From Aporrectodea caliginosa (lineage: Eukaryota > Annelida > Clitellata > Crassiclitellata > Lumbricidae), in NCBI GenBank assembly GCA_020284085.1, contig JACEVL010000520.1, positions 353,501 through 417,500 of the forward strand: 64,000 nucleotides of DNA. Direction: 5' to 3'. The position numbers and the translations under genes are program-made. Under the pieces are notes generated by a model, which worked only from the letters and a program-made list of their open reading frames with translations, had not been told where the DNA came from and did no database searches. Below are positions 34,961 to 46,071 of the stretch, piece by piece (position 1 is the first letter of the stretch; each line of letters starts with the position of its first letter).

Positions 34961-35172
34961 CCCGGCAAGGACAAGGACAGTATATTAACCTATATGGGAA
35001 CAGTGTGTCATATTGGCTTCCTATGGTCTACCAGACTACCACGTGGGTTTGTTGTATGCAGGGTCCGATTTGTCAAAAAAGAAGCAGGGGGGGTCGAAAA
35101 TCTATAGAACTATTAAAAATTTACTGAGCCACAGTAATTTTTTTACCCCCCCCTCTTATGGGCCTTCCCAGC

Positions 35173-35321
35173 CACAGATGGGTAGCCTACGATTAGTTAA
35201 ATTGCTTATCGATTAAAATTAGAATGAGCAAAATCTTGGAGTAGAATTACATGTAGCTGTTTAGATAATTGATTAGCTAATCAGTTAAAATTGAATCGAT
35301 TAGTTAGCCTACCCATCTGTG
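35173..35321. mobile_element. Nested hAT-type MITE (149 bp)
   Basis: Inverted termini CACAGATGGGTAG(C/G)CTA, followed inward by ATTAGTTA-type inverted sequence, flanked by a perfect 8-bp duplication TTCCCAGC at 35165-35172 and 35322-35329. It lies inside the 35059-36822 hAT element and is therefore younger. Confidence 0.93.
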
Positions 35322-35549
35322 TTCCCAGCATCCCTTTATGTTTTCTTCCCAACACCAATCATCAGTATAATATACATGTATATATATATATTATATAAAT
35401 ATATAAAATACAATACAAAGCATAGGCCTACAGAACACCATTTGTAAATTGCATTAATATACTGCAACTTTTGTTAACAAAACAATTGCCTGCTGGCACT
35501 GTGTGTTTTGCTTCAATCAGAAATTTCATGTGAAATTGTGAAGATTCAA

Positions 35550-35872
35550 TTAAAATAAAAACCTGGGAAGCCAGCACACCTTGGCCACTGTCAAACAGCC
35601 ACAAATAAGAATATGTTCATACCTTAAAACACTTAATAAGCTTGTTTGATTAACAATGGAGCTTTCCTGGCTTTTTTCTGCAAAATTTCTGATGAGTTTC
35701 AAAATCAATTTTCTGGCAATACTCAACTTGGCCAAATCCACAAGATAATCTTCTTGAGACATTGTAGACCTTACAAATTCTTAATTAGCTTGAATTTGCT
35801 GAGTGATCTCTCTGCAGAGGTTACTGTTTCCGGAAGTAACAGTATAACCTAAGCTCACACAAACATTTGGAA
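35550..35872 (-). pseudogene. hAT transposase C-terminal dimerisation domain remnant
   Basis: The minus strand reads ILLLPETVTSAERSLSKFKL, IKNL, a frameshift, then RSTMSQEDYLVDLAKLSI and a basic tail. This is the conserved hAT C-terminal motif order (SAERSFSKLKLIK, then R-S-T-MSQERL-LA-LSIE), which mediates transposase dimerisation. Only about 100 residues remain; the zinc-finger and RNase-H-like catalytic parts are absent. Its place inside a matching hAT frame (35059-36822) supports the assignment. Confidence 0.85.
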
Positions 35873-36550
35873 ATAGCTAAGAAAGATTGCACTGTGTTAA
35901 TCAATTCAACAGGTCAATGATGTTAATTGGGCACATCCAAAAATTGTCTTGTATACGGAGGGTAAATGGTGCATTTCTGGTATGAAATCGTCACCATTAA
36001 AGAAAGCAAGATATTGCTTTGCTAAAGTTAAAGTTTATCTTCCAACAAACAGGCAGACATGGTTAGATATATATTTCCACAAGAAAGCAAACCTTTAAGG
36101 GCTCCTGATCTGTCACCATACATTTTGGACGGTTTATCTACAACGTTTACTTTTTATATCTGAAGGCTTAAATAAATATATGCATAAAATGGAAAAACTG
36201 CAAAATAAGTTCTATAATGTCAGACAGATGAACAGCAGAAGAGCTAACCTTCCGGATGGTGAGGCTGGCGATGCTGGGAACAGGATCCTATGACTCATTT
36301 CTATTGGGGTGCGTGTAATGAATGGGGGCTGGGGTCTATAGGAGACTTTGGAGAAAGCTTTAGCATTGACCTGTGAAGGGCACTGTAGGCTAGCAGGGCA
36401 CTATCAATCATACACTTGCTGAACCTTGATCGGTAACTCCTCCGGCTCAGCCAGAAACTACACTCCAAGCCCTCTGGGCCCAGGAGCAATGAACCTTTGC
36501 ACTCTCTCATAGGCCCTGCCTGTCATAGTTATCAAGTGACAACGCAGATG
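35873..36550. other. Interior of hAT element, no coding seen
   Basis: AT-rich DNA between the transposase remnant and the right terminus; a minus-strand open frame at 36301-36510 has no recognisable motif. Confidence 0.3.
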
Positions 36551-36839
36551 AAAGTACGGTGGCCGAGAGGGACCAAGTTGTTGTATTATCTGAAAGGATA
36601 ACCCTATCTTTAAAGTGTATCCCAATATCAACCTACATCAGGCCGATTGGTCATAACGGAGACTATATTTCTTATTATGGAGTCATTTGGAGTAGGACTG
36701 CGGGTAATGAAAGTGAGGGGGTCCAGCCGACCCCCCGGGGGTCGGCCAAAGGCCAGAAGCATGGGGGTCAAAATGAGAAGCAGGGGGTCCAACCCCCGAC
36801 CCCCCCGGCAAATCGGACACTGGTTGTATGCATAGTACA

Positions 36840-37080
36840 TCGGAAGCCCTGTTATTATACTGGCATATATATGGGCTTCATATATGGAATCATATGGTCC
36901 CATTTGGTCGAGCATATGAAGCCCATATGGGAATGCAATCGCATTGGCTTCATCATAATATGTCGTATACATATGGAATCATATGGTTCCATTTGTAGAA
37001 GATACGATCCCATATGTGAATACTATCATATATCCGTATATCCTTCATATATCCTACATATTTAGTCACATGGTTCCATC
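36840..37080. repeat. Degenerate CATATGG palindrome cluster
   Basis: ATATGGAATCATATGGT(C/T)CC occurs near 36882 and 36970, with many further CATATG/CCATATG half-copies on both orientations. The plus-strand frame that runs through it (from 36559) also crosses the hAT terminus, so it is not a gene. Confidence 0.55.
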
Positions 37081-38820
37081 TGATAGATAATATTGGTCCT
37101 CTCACCTTCGTCCGCCTTTAAAAGGAACTGAGTAAAATGTTTGCTGACATTTTACGAGATAACGCTGAGCTCATTAAACGCGAAGACGAAGGGAAAAGGA
37201 AGGAAGTCCGGGGGTGGTAGAGTGACACGTTTTATGCTATTACCCTAATGGCGAAGACGTAATCTTCTCTTTGAACTGATGATCACACGAGCCCTCTGGT
37301 TATAAATAAACCCCCATGCATTTATTCATTACGTAACTTTCACTTTACGGCACGTACATATAATGCAAAAATTGTGTGAACGTGAGACGTTGTGAGTAGT
37401 ATATAAAGATAGCATAATATATAATTATGTAATATAAACTGAACTATTATATACAGTAAATTCAATTTTTTCTTTGCCTTCCATGGTTCCCTTTCTAGTC
37501 AAAACTGCTTCTTTTTTCGACTTAAGAATAATATAGTAATTTTTAAATAATATTTCAATCAAAGTACTTCGCTTAAATGCAATTATATAGTGCCTACTCC
37601 GTAGGTGTCCCTATCTCGCAGGATCCATGATCCCTTCAGGGCCAATCCTTGTGACCTTCATCTAGTTAAACATTGATTATGCTTAATCAGTGAATCGGTT
37701 GGTTAAAAAATAATAGATTGATTGATTGATAAGTTTAAATACTGTGGGCCCTATTAGTTAAAAACTGAATTACTTTATATAATATTTTCGTTTAAATACT
37801 GTATTAGTTTAAGTACTATATTAGTTTAAATAAATAATAGCTCCGACATTGCCCTTACTCTGCTAGTGCCTGGATTAAGGAGGAGGGTGAGCCAGTTGTA
37901 TGTAAACAATATAGGCTACAGACGCTAATCATCGTTGTTATGACACAGCAGCGTTAAATAGCAATTAAACCAATTACGAATGAAGCTAATTGCTGTGTCT
38001 CTTGCAGACAGTAATATGTATAGGCCTGCGTTTCTACATGTAACATAATGTTGGAAAATTGATGCAACGCAAGTTGCATGTAAACATGTGCATCCACCTA
38101 TACCAAAACAAATGCTCTTCTCCTGTTCTTAATTACTGCTCTGAAGAAATGTCGGTTTTTTAATGTAGGCCTATGTATACATGATCTGTAAACAGTTAAC
38201 ATGACCTCGTCTGGCCTTTTCCAAGTATTGCACCTCAAGAGCATGAAGGAGATTAATGCAGGTATATATATTTTTATGCTTCTACTTTTAGTCTATATAT
38301 TATCTAGAATGAATATATATGCTACGTGTATATCAAATCAAATCAAATCAAATCAAATCAAAACTTTTTTTATTGAAGCCAAATCAAATCATACACAAAC
38401 ATTTCAACATGTAATAACGAGATTGGCCGCAACAGGATTTTTCATTTTAAGATATATATAGCTCAATATTATCAATTTGTATGTAATTGTAGTTTCGCTG
38501 GGTTTGGAACGTTGTTCCAAGATAATGGAAGGCAAAACAGGTTGATTAGGAGAGTGGAAAGAAAGTGCCGTCGAATTAGGCACCAGAATCGGAATAGAAG
38601 ACAAAATTAATTAAACTGTAGACAGGAAGGAGATTTTCAGATGGAGCATTTTTACGACATGGAGACATGAAGCATAAGCTTACATTTTATGTAAAACCAA
38701 GTATCTTATTGTATGGAGATAGATAGGAGAGGAGACTATAGGCACAAATTCATTTTCAGACGAAATTGAATGGATGAAATTTCCTAAATTCTTAGTTTAA
38801 GAAAGCTTATAACTGCTGTG
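37081..38820. other. AT-rich noncoding stretch
   Basis: No gene seen. A pentanucleotide (AATCA)n run at 38335-38365 (ATCAAATCAAATC) may be a retroposon tail. TAGGCCTA near 38167. Confidence 0.35.
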
Positions 38821-38934
38821 AAGCTTTCCCTTGTTTATTTTCTTATTGGTTTTGTTGTTCATCATGATTTTTTTATTATCACCATCATCATCAATATCAG
38901 CAACATCAACTTCTATTCTTTTACCATGCATACA

Positions 38935-39005
38935 TCATCATCATCTCCTTCATCATCATCACCATCATCATCATCTTCTTCTTCTTCATTTTCTTCTTCT
39001 GATTA

Positions 39006-39090
<85 letters not shown>

Positions 39091-39235
39091 CATTGTAATT
39101 ATTATTATTATTAGTAGTAGTAGTAGTAGTAGTAGCGGCAGCGGCAGCAGCAGCAGCAGTAATAGTAGTAGCGATAGTAACTGTTATTTGTAGTAGTGGT
39201 AGTGGTAGTAGCAGTAGTGGTGGTATCAGTAATAT
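38935..39235. repeat. (ATC)n, (ATT)n, (GTA)n, (GCA)n compound microsatellite
   Basis: Consecutive triplet tracts: TCA/TTC to 39000, ATT at 39005-39110, then AGTAGT and GCAGCA to 39220. Poly-Tyr, poly-Ile and poly-Asn frames are artefacts. Confidence 0.95.
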
Positions 39236-39569
39236 CATTATTATTTTGAGAGGTTCCTGAAATGCGCTTTATAAACGTCTAGACAGTAGGTCTCTCTCTT
39301 TGCGTTCTTTGCATTCTTCAATCAATTCTCCAGTGTCAGCGCTGGACTGCAAGACCATTATGGCTATTTGTTTACGCATGGAATTTTACTCTGATGGACA
39401 AGGGTTGCTTGCTAGTCGTGTGCATTATTCATCTTTTGCCACAAGACTTTCAATCTGCCTAAGACTCTGTTACTCGTCACATCCTTGCGCCATCATCACC
39501 ACCATCGTCTTGTTTTTCTTTCTTGTTGCTCTTCTTATTCTTCTATATCTTCTTTTTTTCAACTACTGC

Positions 39570-39800
39570 CACCACTACTCCACCACCTCTACTACAACTA
39601 CAACAACAACTACTACTGCTACTAGAAGTAACAGTAGTAGTACCACTACTGTTGCTATATACTAGGCTACTACCACTGCCATCACGACTATAATACTACT
39701 ACCACAACAACCTCTACTACTATAACTGTCACTATCACCACTGCCACAACCACCATTTCCACTACCACTATTTTTACTAATGCCACGACTATTACTACTT
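39570..39800. repeat. (ACT/CCA)n triplet-rich stretch
   Basis: Loose triplet repeats of CTACTAC, CAACAAC and CACCAC type. Confidence 0.8.
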
Positions 39801-40225
39801 CAACTTCTTTTATTCTTCCTGCTGCAGAAATACAGCAGACTGCCGCACGTGCCATAATAATAAGTAAATGAATTTATATCCAGACATATAGAGACCAATA
39901 TACTGCGCCTTTTCAAAGAGATAAAAATGACCGAGAACTGAGAAATCTTGCAGTGAAGAGGCCTCCAGCTGGGTTTTCTCATTAGGGATCATTGCTTCGC
40001 CGAACCCCATACACTGGACGAAGTGTTTGTTTGCTGATTTTGTTCCGAATACGGCTAACAATGTCGCACAGACGGTGAAGCAGGTCGAGATATGCAACGA
40101 GAGCAACCGTCTGAATATGCGGGGCCATTATTAGGCGATCAACCGAGGCTAGTGTCAGCTTTAATGGCTGTACTTGTTCCTAATGCAGATAATTTACATG
40201 CAGGATGTTGTCTGAACCACTTAAA
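39801..40225. other. Noncoding stretch
   Basis: A 98-codon minus-strand frame (40106-39810) has no recognisable motif; I do not call it a gene. Confidence 0.3.
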
Positions 40226-40408
40226 CAATCCTATGTTATGCCATGTCACGTTTTATGTTATATTATGATAAGCTATATTATGTTATGCTCTGCCATGTCA
40301 TGCAATGATGTGTTATGCTATGTTATGTAATGCTAAATTATGTTATGCTATGTCATGTCATGCTATAGGCCTACTATGCTATGTCATGTCATGCAATGTT
40401 ATGCTATG
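40226..40408. repeat. (TATGTTATGC)n-like decamer repeat, left part
   Basis: Repeats of GCTATGTTATG / GCTATGTCATG; continues at 41342-41395 on the far side of the 40416-41334 insert. Confidence 0.85.
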
Positions 40409-40415
40409 TCACGTT

Positions 40416-41334
40416 TAGTCCCCGGAGTCGCTAACAGAAGCGTTAGCGACTGACTTGGAGAGTTAGCGACTGACTTAGCGACTGACTTGACCAAGTCACT
40501 TGCTTTATCGACTGACTAAGTCGCTTAGGCTTATCGACTGACTTAACGACTTGATATCGACTTTTCGGGTACCTCTATTAGTTACCTAATAATAAAATGC
40601 ATTTTATGGCGTACTGTAGTCACGTTTCGCTGCACGTCATGGTTTGTGGCCAAATAAAGCGGTGGTACATCTAAATTAATAGCAAATATTGGCCTATAGG
40701 CCTACACCAAACAAGTCAAAATTATCAAACCATTATCGCGTTACATTTAAATCAGATAAGAAACTAAAGCCTGCAGCATTCAAGTCTGCCGATATTAGTA
40801 CGCCTATTGTAGGTAGCCTACATGTAGGCCCTATGTCTCACCCAGACTTACCAGTAGATCGCCAAAATGGGCCCAAACACCGGATTTCTCTAGAAAGGGC
40901 AAATGGACGCCTATTTTCCCTAATTTCACAAACATATTATCAATTTTTCCGGAATCATCTTTAGTTGTACCGTGTTTAAAGACACTGAAACCAGCGTATT
41001 TTCAACGCAACGTTTGCTTCGAAAAGACGCCATTTTCAATTAAAGAGGCGCGCCACGTGAGATAACGTGACAGAAAAATCTGACCGTTGACAGCATCGAC
41101 GTAATTAGTGTTCGATGGTTGATAGTAACTCTAAATATGGACCCCTTGGAAGTTAGTGTATATCTATTAAAGTAAGTAAGCAGTACTAGGTAGGCAGTAA
41201 CTAGGGTAGTAAATAAATAAATTCTGATATATTAAGTGGACAAAGTCGATAGCAGTCGATAGATTAGCGACTGACTTCGACTTGAGGGCTTAGCGGCTGG
41301 CGGCGGCGGCGGATGGCGGCGGCGCCGGGGACTA
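40416..41334. mobile_element. Putative DNA transposon in decamer repeat (919 bp)
   Basis: Inverted 10-bp termini TAGTCCCCGG / CCGGGGACTA, flanked by TCACGTT at 40409-40415 and 41335-41341. The left subterminal region holds several copies of AGCGACTGACTT (40445-40560) and one lies near the right end (41265); a (GGC)n block precedes the right terminus. No coding frame with known motif. The 7-bp flanking repeat could partly reflect the surrounding tandem decamer, so the superfamily stays open. Confidence 0.65.
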
Positions 41335-41510
41335 TCACGTTATGCTATGTTATATTATTTTATGCTATGTTATGTTCATAGCAGTATTTTTATCATAAAT
41401 AAGGTGATTGAAACCAAAAAACTAGGTAGGCTACTTTTGGTTTAAGTTCGTTTGCTTCATGTTGATTTGGTTTAGTTCAAATCTGCATGACATATGGTAT
41501 TGTTACTATC

Positions 41511-41536
41511 AATTATTATTATTATTATTATTATTA

Positions 41537-41615
<79 letters not shown>

Positions 41616-41770
41616 TATTATTATTATTTTTTTTGCCCGAGGTATCAATGATCCCTCAGGCGATCCAAACAATATCCGGAGATGTTACTGATGGTGGTCT
41701 GGAACGGCAACTCACTCACTTATTATTATTACTATTATTATTATTATTGTTGTTGTTGTTGTTGTTACTA
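41511..41770 (+). repeat. (ATT)n tracts around an (ATT)n-linked repeat
   Basis: ATT repeats at 41511-41630 and 41720-41770 flank a short body, TTTGCCCGAGGTATCAATGA... (41635-41720), shared with 27985 and, inverted, 53532. Confidence 0.85.
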
Positions 41771-41924
41771 TGATTATTACTCTTATTATTTTTATTTTAT
41801 TATGGTTATTATTATATTAAACTGATTATCATTTATATTTTAACAACAGCAACCACAAAATTAATTATAATAATAATTATTATTATTATTGCTTTATTAT
41901 TACTATTATTATTATGCATTTATT

Positions 41925-42055
41925 AAGCGACTCTATCAAGCGAAACATCAATCGATGGCGCTGAGCAATAGTCAGTGAAGGACTTGCTCAAGGTCCCTAC
42001 ACACTACACAGTCAGCGTCTGAGGAGAGGATGCTCGAACCCGAATTGCCATTAAT
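41925..42055 (-). mobile_element. SINE-3 copy
   Basis: Minus strand: GGGTTCGAGCATCC (B box), GTGTGTAGGGACCTTGAGCA, AGTCCTTCACTG, ATTGCTCAGCGCCATCGATT and a (ATA)n end. Confidence 0.75.
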
Positions 42056-42945
42056 ATCAATTCATCATTATGGTATTTATTTGCTTCGAGAGGAGCAATA
42101 GTTTGAGTTGTCTCCCAGTCTGTTTGGGAAGGAGTTTTTGTATTTTTTTATTTCTGTTCTAGTCTTTGCTAAGTTTGCTTAGTTTCTCTGTTCTGCTTTG
42201 TGCGAAATAAAGTATATATATTTGCTGTCGTCTTTCTCGCGGCTTTAAATTAAATTTAAAGCTCGATGTTTTAATTTGGTAATCTTAAAGTTCTGCCGCA
42301 CTCTGTCAATTTTGAGTAGGCCTACCGCCCCAGGCCATGGCTTTGTTTGTTGCTATAGTTAATCTGCCACTGTGCACGATTATCGAAGTGGTGGTGCTAC
42401 TGTTCGCGTCGGTAGTCTACTGTGTGGGATTAGTTAATCTGGTAATTTGTCGAGGTCTTGCAATTCGAGCGTCAACGGCCGCAGAAGATCCGCTCCAGAT
42501 TGCTTCAATTAACGAAGGATGGCTGGGCAGGGCATGCAGGCCCACGGACGGACGGATAAGGCACACGCTGGGATAACACGAGGCACCCTCGCTTCGGCAG
42601 CCACGTGGCCTTCCCCGCAGCCATTATTCTTTCTGTGCACACGGTAAACTGCATCCAGTAGAGTAAGAAGAACAGACGTCGCTATAAAATGCAACTGTGT
42701 TTTACGACATCGAAACCTCTTCAATAAAAGAACAGAAGAAGCTGTTAAACTAGTTCCTATAGGCGACCTTGGTTGTCGAGCGCTAACGACTCCATATTCT
42801 TAGCCTTGGCACATACGTATGTGATAACCGTAACACTGTAATTAGCGCAATCTTTGATCGTTAACCTTATCTTGCTTGGCGTGAATTTCTCCCTGAGGGC
42901 ATCACAGCTGGACGGAGCCCACACAGATGCGGGATCTACGTCATC
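42056..42945. other. Noncoding stretch
   Basis: No convincing gene. The frame at 42337-42576 (+) starts with a hydrophobic run but has no family signature. CGAAATAAAGTATATATATT near 42205 could be a polyadenylation region. Confidence 0.3.
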
Positions 42946-42949
42946 GTCA

Positions 42950-43245
42950 TCCTTCATAGGACGGAGGAAGACGAAGGCGTAAAGAAAGGGGTAGAGGAGG
43001 ATAGAGAAGAGGAGGAGAGGAGGAGTGGAAGAGGCGAGGAATAGAAGTGGAGAAAGGAGGCGAAAGAGGAGAGGAAGAGGCGTTGGAAAAGAAAGAGAAA
43101 GAAATAAAGCAGAGGATGAATAATGAGTAACGGTGGAAGAGAGGAGAGGATAGTAGGGAAAGAGAACGAAACAAAGAGAAAGAAAAGAGAGGATGAGCAA
43201 GAGATAGAGGAATAGAAAAAGGAAGAAGAGGAGATGTCTGGTCTA
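42950..43245. repeat. Polypurine tract (GAGGAAGAG-type)
   Basis: About 300 bp of nearly pure purine on the plus strand; Ser/Leu/Phe-rich minus-strand frames are artefacts. Confidence 0.9.
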
Positions 43246-44519
43246 CAGCTGTACTGAGTGCTGGGTTGAACTATATTATACAGTCCAACCTCTGTGTAGA
43301 TATAAACATCATTGAGCGGGAACTTTGCAGACACCCCATAGCATCAGGGATATTTTTCTTGTGTATAATCGCTTTCCACGGAAAATGAATTAGATAATTG
43401 AAGGTATTGGTGCAATAACCAGGTAAGTCGACTTACCTGAAAATCGGGAAAGTTGGCTTAAAATGCTCAGGACACATAGGCGCATTTATCCTGTAAATTT
43501 CAGCTCGGTATCTTTAAAATTGAGCGAGTAAATCTGAGAATAATGAGGCAAGTCTACATACCTGATTTGAGAATTATATGCTCGTGTGCCACGATTTCGC
43601 GCATTAGTCAGGTAAGTGAAGAAACCCGATTATTGCACAGAAGATCGTAGCTACAGCCAAACCTCTCGGTTCTATGCAGTAGATAATATAAATGAACAAA
43701 CCTGATTCTTGCACGCAAACATAAACCAGTTAAATACTTTCTCGAATGCAATAACGAAGTAAGTAACGCAGCGCAGACGATTCGGGTATGCGAGATATAG
43801 TGTCTTTGAGCGATGATATAGTGATTTCGTAGTTGTTTTGTTAATAGTCATTTAAAGTGTCTTACTTAGATGTCTCGTCATTTTACCCCAAACACAAAAA
43901 TAAGCAATCATCCGAAGATTGTAATTACGGAGCTGGTATGCCTAATTTTCATTCTTCATTGTCATGTTTTGTTGCGTAGGCTATAATGAAATGTTATATT
44001 AGTTATGACAGCAAAAGTGAAGCGGGTTCTCAAGGAATAAGAGTAAAGACTGTTTTATCAAGCATAAAACAGGTCATTGTTTCCATTTACGCCAAAACTT
44101 TATTTAATCTGTCCTTCTTCCACTTAATCAAACAAATAGTTTTACCAATCCAGCTGTTTTTGAAGTAAATTATTATTATTTTAATAACTCTAATTTCTAA
44201 TTTCATCCAGCATTAGTTCCATCAGCCCAGCTTACAATAACTTTGTCACATGTATGCAATAAGATACCATGAAATGGAGTAGCCCATTCATAATAATAAA
44301 ATACTCTTACTTTTTCCCTGAATAAAAAACAAGACTAAAATTCGCTGAAATGGATGCTTACATAATCCGGTTATAAATAGTATAAAATATTAATGTTGTG
44401 TTATGCAGCTGTGCGATCCTCTGCTAGGAAGCATTATAGACCCAGGAAGTTCTGTGACTATGAAACCGGGTGACAAGAGAAAAACGCATCAAAAGGCAGG
44501 CAGTAGGTGAGGAAGCATT

Positions 44520-44772
44520 GGCTAAAGTGAACTCAACTGAAGAAACACATGAAGTGAACTTAACTGAAGAAACACATGATGTGAACTTAACTGAAGAAAC
44601 ACGTGAAGGGAACTTAACTGAAGAAACACACGAAGAGAACTTAACTGACATCCAAGCTCATGAGCAACCATTGGCTGAAGGTTCACAGGAAGTGAACTTA
44701 ACTGAAGAAACACATGAAGGGAACTTAACTGAAGAAACACATGAAGGGAACTTAACTGACATCCAAGAAAGG
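44520..44772 (+). repeat. 30-bp tandem repeat, NLTEETHE-type
   Basis: GTGAACTTAACTGAAGAAAC plus ACATGAAG(G) is repeated about eight times, with two GACATCCAAG variants. A plus-strand frame (44470-44778) translates it as (V/G)NLTEETHE repeats. One inverted unit lies at about 45205-45262, at the start of the minus-strand pseudogene (EETHELNLPNIQD), which suggests that the tandem array has been inverted relative to the gene it came from. Confidence 0.8.
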
Positions 44773-44789
44773 TTATAAAAACCGTTAAA

Positions 44790-45274
44790 AACAGTTTGTC
44801 GCTGACTTTCATTCAGTTTCATGCTACACTGTCTATGACATTTTCTTGTGCACAGGATTCCAGTCAGCAAAGGCTGCTTAGCAGACACCAGTTTACCACC
44901 CGCACCAATATATGCATGGCCACTTTGTCTAGCCTTCTTAACCTGGTTTCTCTTCAATGTGTCTTCATTTCGTGTTCTCTTCCGGCTTTTCTTGTGCTCA
45001 TTAGCTATTGCTGCAGTTATTGCATCATCATCACTTTCTGTTGGTTGCTCCAGTTGGGCACATCACTTTCTAAGTTTCTCTTGTCTACAAACGAACAAAC
45101 AACATTTCCACTCTCCTCAAACTCTATCTGCAGCATGTTGTCACTTTTAAGTGCTGATACAAATTCTGATGAGATTATGTAAGAGCCATCACCAGCCCTA
45201 TAAACACCAGTTACATTGTCCTGGATGTTAGGTAAGTTCAATTCATGTGTTTCTTCACACTTAGCAGTAAGCAT
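44790..45274 (-). pseudogene. N-terminal part of the multicopy unknown protein family
   Basis: The minus strand starts MLTAKCEETHELNLPNIQDN, runs to about 45030, shifts frame (ITAAIANEHKKSRKRTRNED) and continues KARQSGHAYIGAGGKLVSAK, then LCTRKCHRQCSMKLNESQRQ and TVFNGFYNLSW. The basic region followed by G-x-x-Y, a Cys-x3-Cys pair and a (S/N)E-x-x-R-x-x-x-F-x-x-F-(W/Y) block is the N-terminal signature of the same family whose C-terminal half is at 29240-30330. At 44790 it runs into the inverted tandem repeat, so the central and C-terminal parts are lost. Function unknown; its placement within inverted termini suggests a transposon-encoded protein. Confidence 0.65.
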
Positions 45275-45604
45275 TTACAAAATGTATGAATTATATAAAG
45301 AATGGTGTCAGAGCAATTTCAGGCAGTCTCACAGCATTTCTACAGAATGATATTCACCAGTCGCTTTCATCAGTTGTGGCCAAGGCTAAATCTGTGACAC
45401 GTGGAAAATAACATTGACTAATCCGATTTCGCAGGTGTTGTGTGTCTTTTGTATTTTCTTACATAAATTCATTACCTCCATTACTACATCTTATTTCAGC
45501 ATTTAAATTTGTTCACGTTGTGAAGATTTTGTGGCAAAAAAATGTTTTTGTAACTGTTACCTTGTTCTTGTACATTAGGCTCACAGTTCTTCCCTGTTTA
45601 TCAT

Positions 45605-45855
45605 TTCCATGCAATAACAAGGTTTGTTCACCTATATTGGAATCTTGCATTGAAATAAGTCTCCAGCACCACACGGAAGTTTCCGTGCAATAACCAAGTT
45701 TATTCACATATTTCATTCTTGCATCAAAATAAGTCTACAGCACCACACCGAAGTTTCCGTGCAATAACCAGGTTTGTTCACATATTTCATTCTTGCATCA
45801 AAACAAGTCTACAGCACCACACGGAAGTTTCCGTGCAATAACCAGGTTTGTTATT
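45605..45855. repeat. 74-76-bp subterminal tandem repeat
   Basis: CCGTGCAATAACCAGGTTTG...CAGCACCACACGGAAGTTT occurs in about three full tandem copies just inside the right end of the 43396-46071 element. Each copy contains the terminal-repeat core. Confidence 0.9.
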
Positions 45856-46071
45856 AAGATGCGTATAATTAATTAATTAGTGACAGCAGGACGTAGGAAA
45901 TTGAGTTTCTGATTAAATTGCACAAAGTTGCACTTCAAACTTTTTAAATTTTCTCATTACCTATTTCCTGCACTAAACGGCAAGCTTATGAAGATCGAAA
46001 AACATTCAAACTCATTTTGCCGAAAACTATAAAATTGCACTTACCTGGTTATTGCACCAACCCCTTCAATT

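Larger units (their letters stand above)
35059..36822 (-). mobile_element. hAT transposon with 8-bp target duplication (1764 bp)
   Basis: Termini CAGGGTCCGATTTGTC (35059) and the inverse of CAGTGTCCGATTTGCC (ending 36822) match at 14 of 16 positions. They are flanked by a perfect duplication GTTGTATG at 35051-35058 and 36823-36830. The element encloses a minus-strand hAT transposase remnant (35550-35872) and a nested small hAT element (35173-35321). G-rich blocks (AAGAAGCAGGGGGGGTCG left, CCCCCGACCCCCCCGG right) lie just inside both ends. It is far too short for a full transposase gene and is presumably an internally deleted copy. Confidence 0.92.
43396..46071 (-). mobile_element. TIR DNA transposon, 2.7 kb, with subterminal repeats
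   Basis: 33-bp inverted termini starting AATTGAAGG(T/G)(A/G)TTGG and containing TGCAATAACCAGGTAAGT: 43396-43428 and 46039-46071. The motif GCAATAACCAGGT-like recurs subterminally: left near 43605-43640 and 43691-43712, right at 45611, 45687, 45761 and 45835. It carries a minus-strand remnant of the unknown protein family (44790-45274) and a 30-bp coding-like tandem repeat (44520-44770). A target duplication could not be fixed. Internal frameshifts suggest it is defective. Confidence 0.75.

Noticed and set aside
36559..37065. 168-codon plus-strand frame as a gene
   Set aside because: It crosses the hAT right terminus and its target duplication, then enters the CATATGG repeat cluster; chance frame.
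39810..40106. 98-codon minus-strand frame
   Set aside because: No motif, no repeat support and no flanking exon; treated as chance.
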